The notes beneath the pieces are model-generated. The model searched no databases, had not been told where the DNA came from, and saw nothing but the letters and a program-made list of their open reading frames with translations. 14,797 bases of DNA from Brevundimonas vancanneytii (GTDB taxonomy: Bacteria > Pseudomonadota > Alphaproteobacteria > Caulobacterales > Caulobacteraceae), in contig CAMCIP010000030.1 in the NCBI GenBank assembly GCA_945874855.1, forward strand, positions 1 to 14,797, given 5' to 3'. Position 1 is the first letter of the stretch. Each line of letters starts with the position of its first letter. This document shows positions 14,103 through 14,797 of this stretch, one piece after another. The translations under genes and the position numbers were made by a program.

Positions 14103-14797
14103 TCAGTTCGGGGCCAGATCGTGCAGCCTGCCCCGCAGCATCTGCAGTATGGCCGAGAAGTCGCGGCCGCCGTAGCCGAGCCCGTCGAACATCTGGAACA
14201 GGGCCTCGGTCTGGGCCCCCAGGGGGGTCGAGGCGCCCGCCCTGGCCGCCGCCTCCTGGGCCAGCTTCAGATCCTTGAGCATCATCGCGGTGGCGAAGCC
14301 GCCCTCATAGTTCCGGTTCGACGGCGCGGCCGGCACCGGCCCCGGCCAGGGATAGTAGCTGGTGACGCTCCAGCTCTGGCCCGAGGCCTTGGACACGATC
14401 TCGAACATCTTCACCGGATCCAGACCCAGCTTCTCGGCCAGGCCGATGGCTTCGCAGGTGCCCAGCATGGTGATGCCCAGGATCATGTTGTTGCAGATCT
14501 TGGCTGCCTGCCCTGCCCCGTGGTCGCCGGCGCGGAAGGTGGCGCGGCTCATGGACTCCAGCGCCGCCTCGATGCGGGCGAAATCCGGCTCGTCGCAGCC
14601 GACCATGAAGGCCAGGGTCCCGGCGTCCGCCGCCATGGTCCCGCCTGACACCGGGGCATCGGCGAAGGCGTAGCCGGCCTCCCGGGCGAGACCCGCCACC
14701 TTGCGGGCCGTGTCGACGTCGATGGTCGAACAGTCCAGCAGCAGGGCCCGGGTCGGCGCCGCGCCGATGATCTGCTCGGCATAGACCTTCAGCACAT
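14103..14797 (-). CDS. mmsB: 3-hydroxyisobutyrate dehydrogenase, N-terminus cut by the window edge
   Basis: Some 231 C-terminal residues are visible; the family is usually ~295-300 residues, so roughly 65, including the GxGxxG NAD-binding start, lie beyond the right edge. The GTG at 14793-14795 is an internal Val (VLKVYAEQI), not a start. Visible motifs are LLLDCSTIDVDTAR, the substrate-binding DAPVSGGTMAADAGTLAFMVG, and GAGQAAKICNNMILG containing the catalytic Lys. A C-terminal helical domain ends in YGGRDFSAILQML. The enzyme oxidises 3-hydroxyisobutyrate to methylmalonate semialdehyde in valine breakdown with NAD+, in the cytoplasm. A related beta-hydroxyacid dehydrogenase such as tartronate semialdehyde reductase is possible, but the motifs fit HIBADH best. 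No neighbouring valine-catabolic gene is in the window. Confidence 0.88.
   Translation of the reverse strand, partial: VLKVYAEQIIGAAPTRALLLDCSTIDVDTARKVAGLAREAGYAFADAPVSGGTMAADAGTLAFMVGCDEPDFARIEAALESMSRATFRAGDHGAGQAAKICNNMILGITMLGTCEAIGLAEKLGLDPVKMFEIVSKASGQSWSVTSYYPWPGPVPAAPSNRNYEGGFATAMMLKDLKLAQEAAARAGASTPLGAQTEALFQMFDGLGYGGRDFSAILQMLRGRLHDLAPN

Overview
The window is high-GC, gene-dense DNA that looks like a stalked alphaproteobacterium of the Caulobacteraceae (Brevundimonas/Caulobacter type). The evidence is strong G/C third-position bias, a holdfast-type polysaccharide cluster ordered like the hfs locus of Caulobacter crescentus, an alphaproteobacterial 5-aminolevulinate synthase (C4 haem pathway), and RcnB-like secreted proteins. 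The genus is inferred from gene content; no search was run.

Left part (1-8568), envelope polysaccharide or holdfast synthesis. On the + strand a tightly coupled run encodes a C-terminal sugar-phosphate transferase (HfsE-like), a flippase (HfsF-like) and two family-2 glycosyltransferases (the first HfsG-like). Convergent to it on the - strand are an HfsB-like P-loop protein and an HfsA-like Wzz/Wzc chain-length protein. Divergent from hfsA, on the + strand, is the outer-membrane export lipoprotein HfsD. Together they form a Wzx/Wzy-type pathway: priming on undecaprenyl phosphate, sugar addition, flipping, chain-length control, and export through HfsD. No polymerase (HfsC/HfsI) and no deacetylase (HfsH) is in the window.

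The oddest object is the first gene (7-2184). About 435 residues of a filamentous-haemagglutinin-type two-partner-secretion protein, with a signal peptide, run in frame into the last ~285 residues of an HfsE/PssY-type undecaprenyl-phosphate sugar transferase that has lost its usual N-terminal membrane segments. Base composition and codon use change near the junction (~1300-1335). It is either a real gene fusion or an assembly chimera, with the chimera more likely.

Middle part (8569-11766). A small Sel1-like protein and a YfcG/YghU-type glutathione transferase lie on the - strand. Two tandem RcnB-family secreted proteins lie on the + strand, each followed by a hairpin (the first a clear intrinsic terminator). 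Both carry Arg/Asp-rich segments with a regular 11-residue period.

Right part (11767-14797), all on the - strand: a secreted retropepsin-like aspartic protease, 5-aminolevulinate synthase (hemA, probably TTG start), and a 3-hydroxyisobutyrate dehydrogenase cut by the window edge. No rRNA, tRNA, CRISPR array, insertion sequence or phage gene was seen, and no gene-free stretch exceeds 300 bases.
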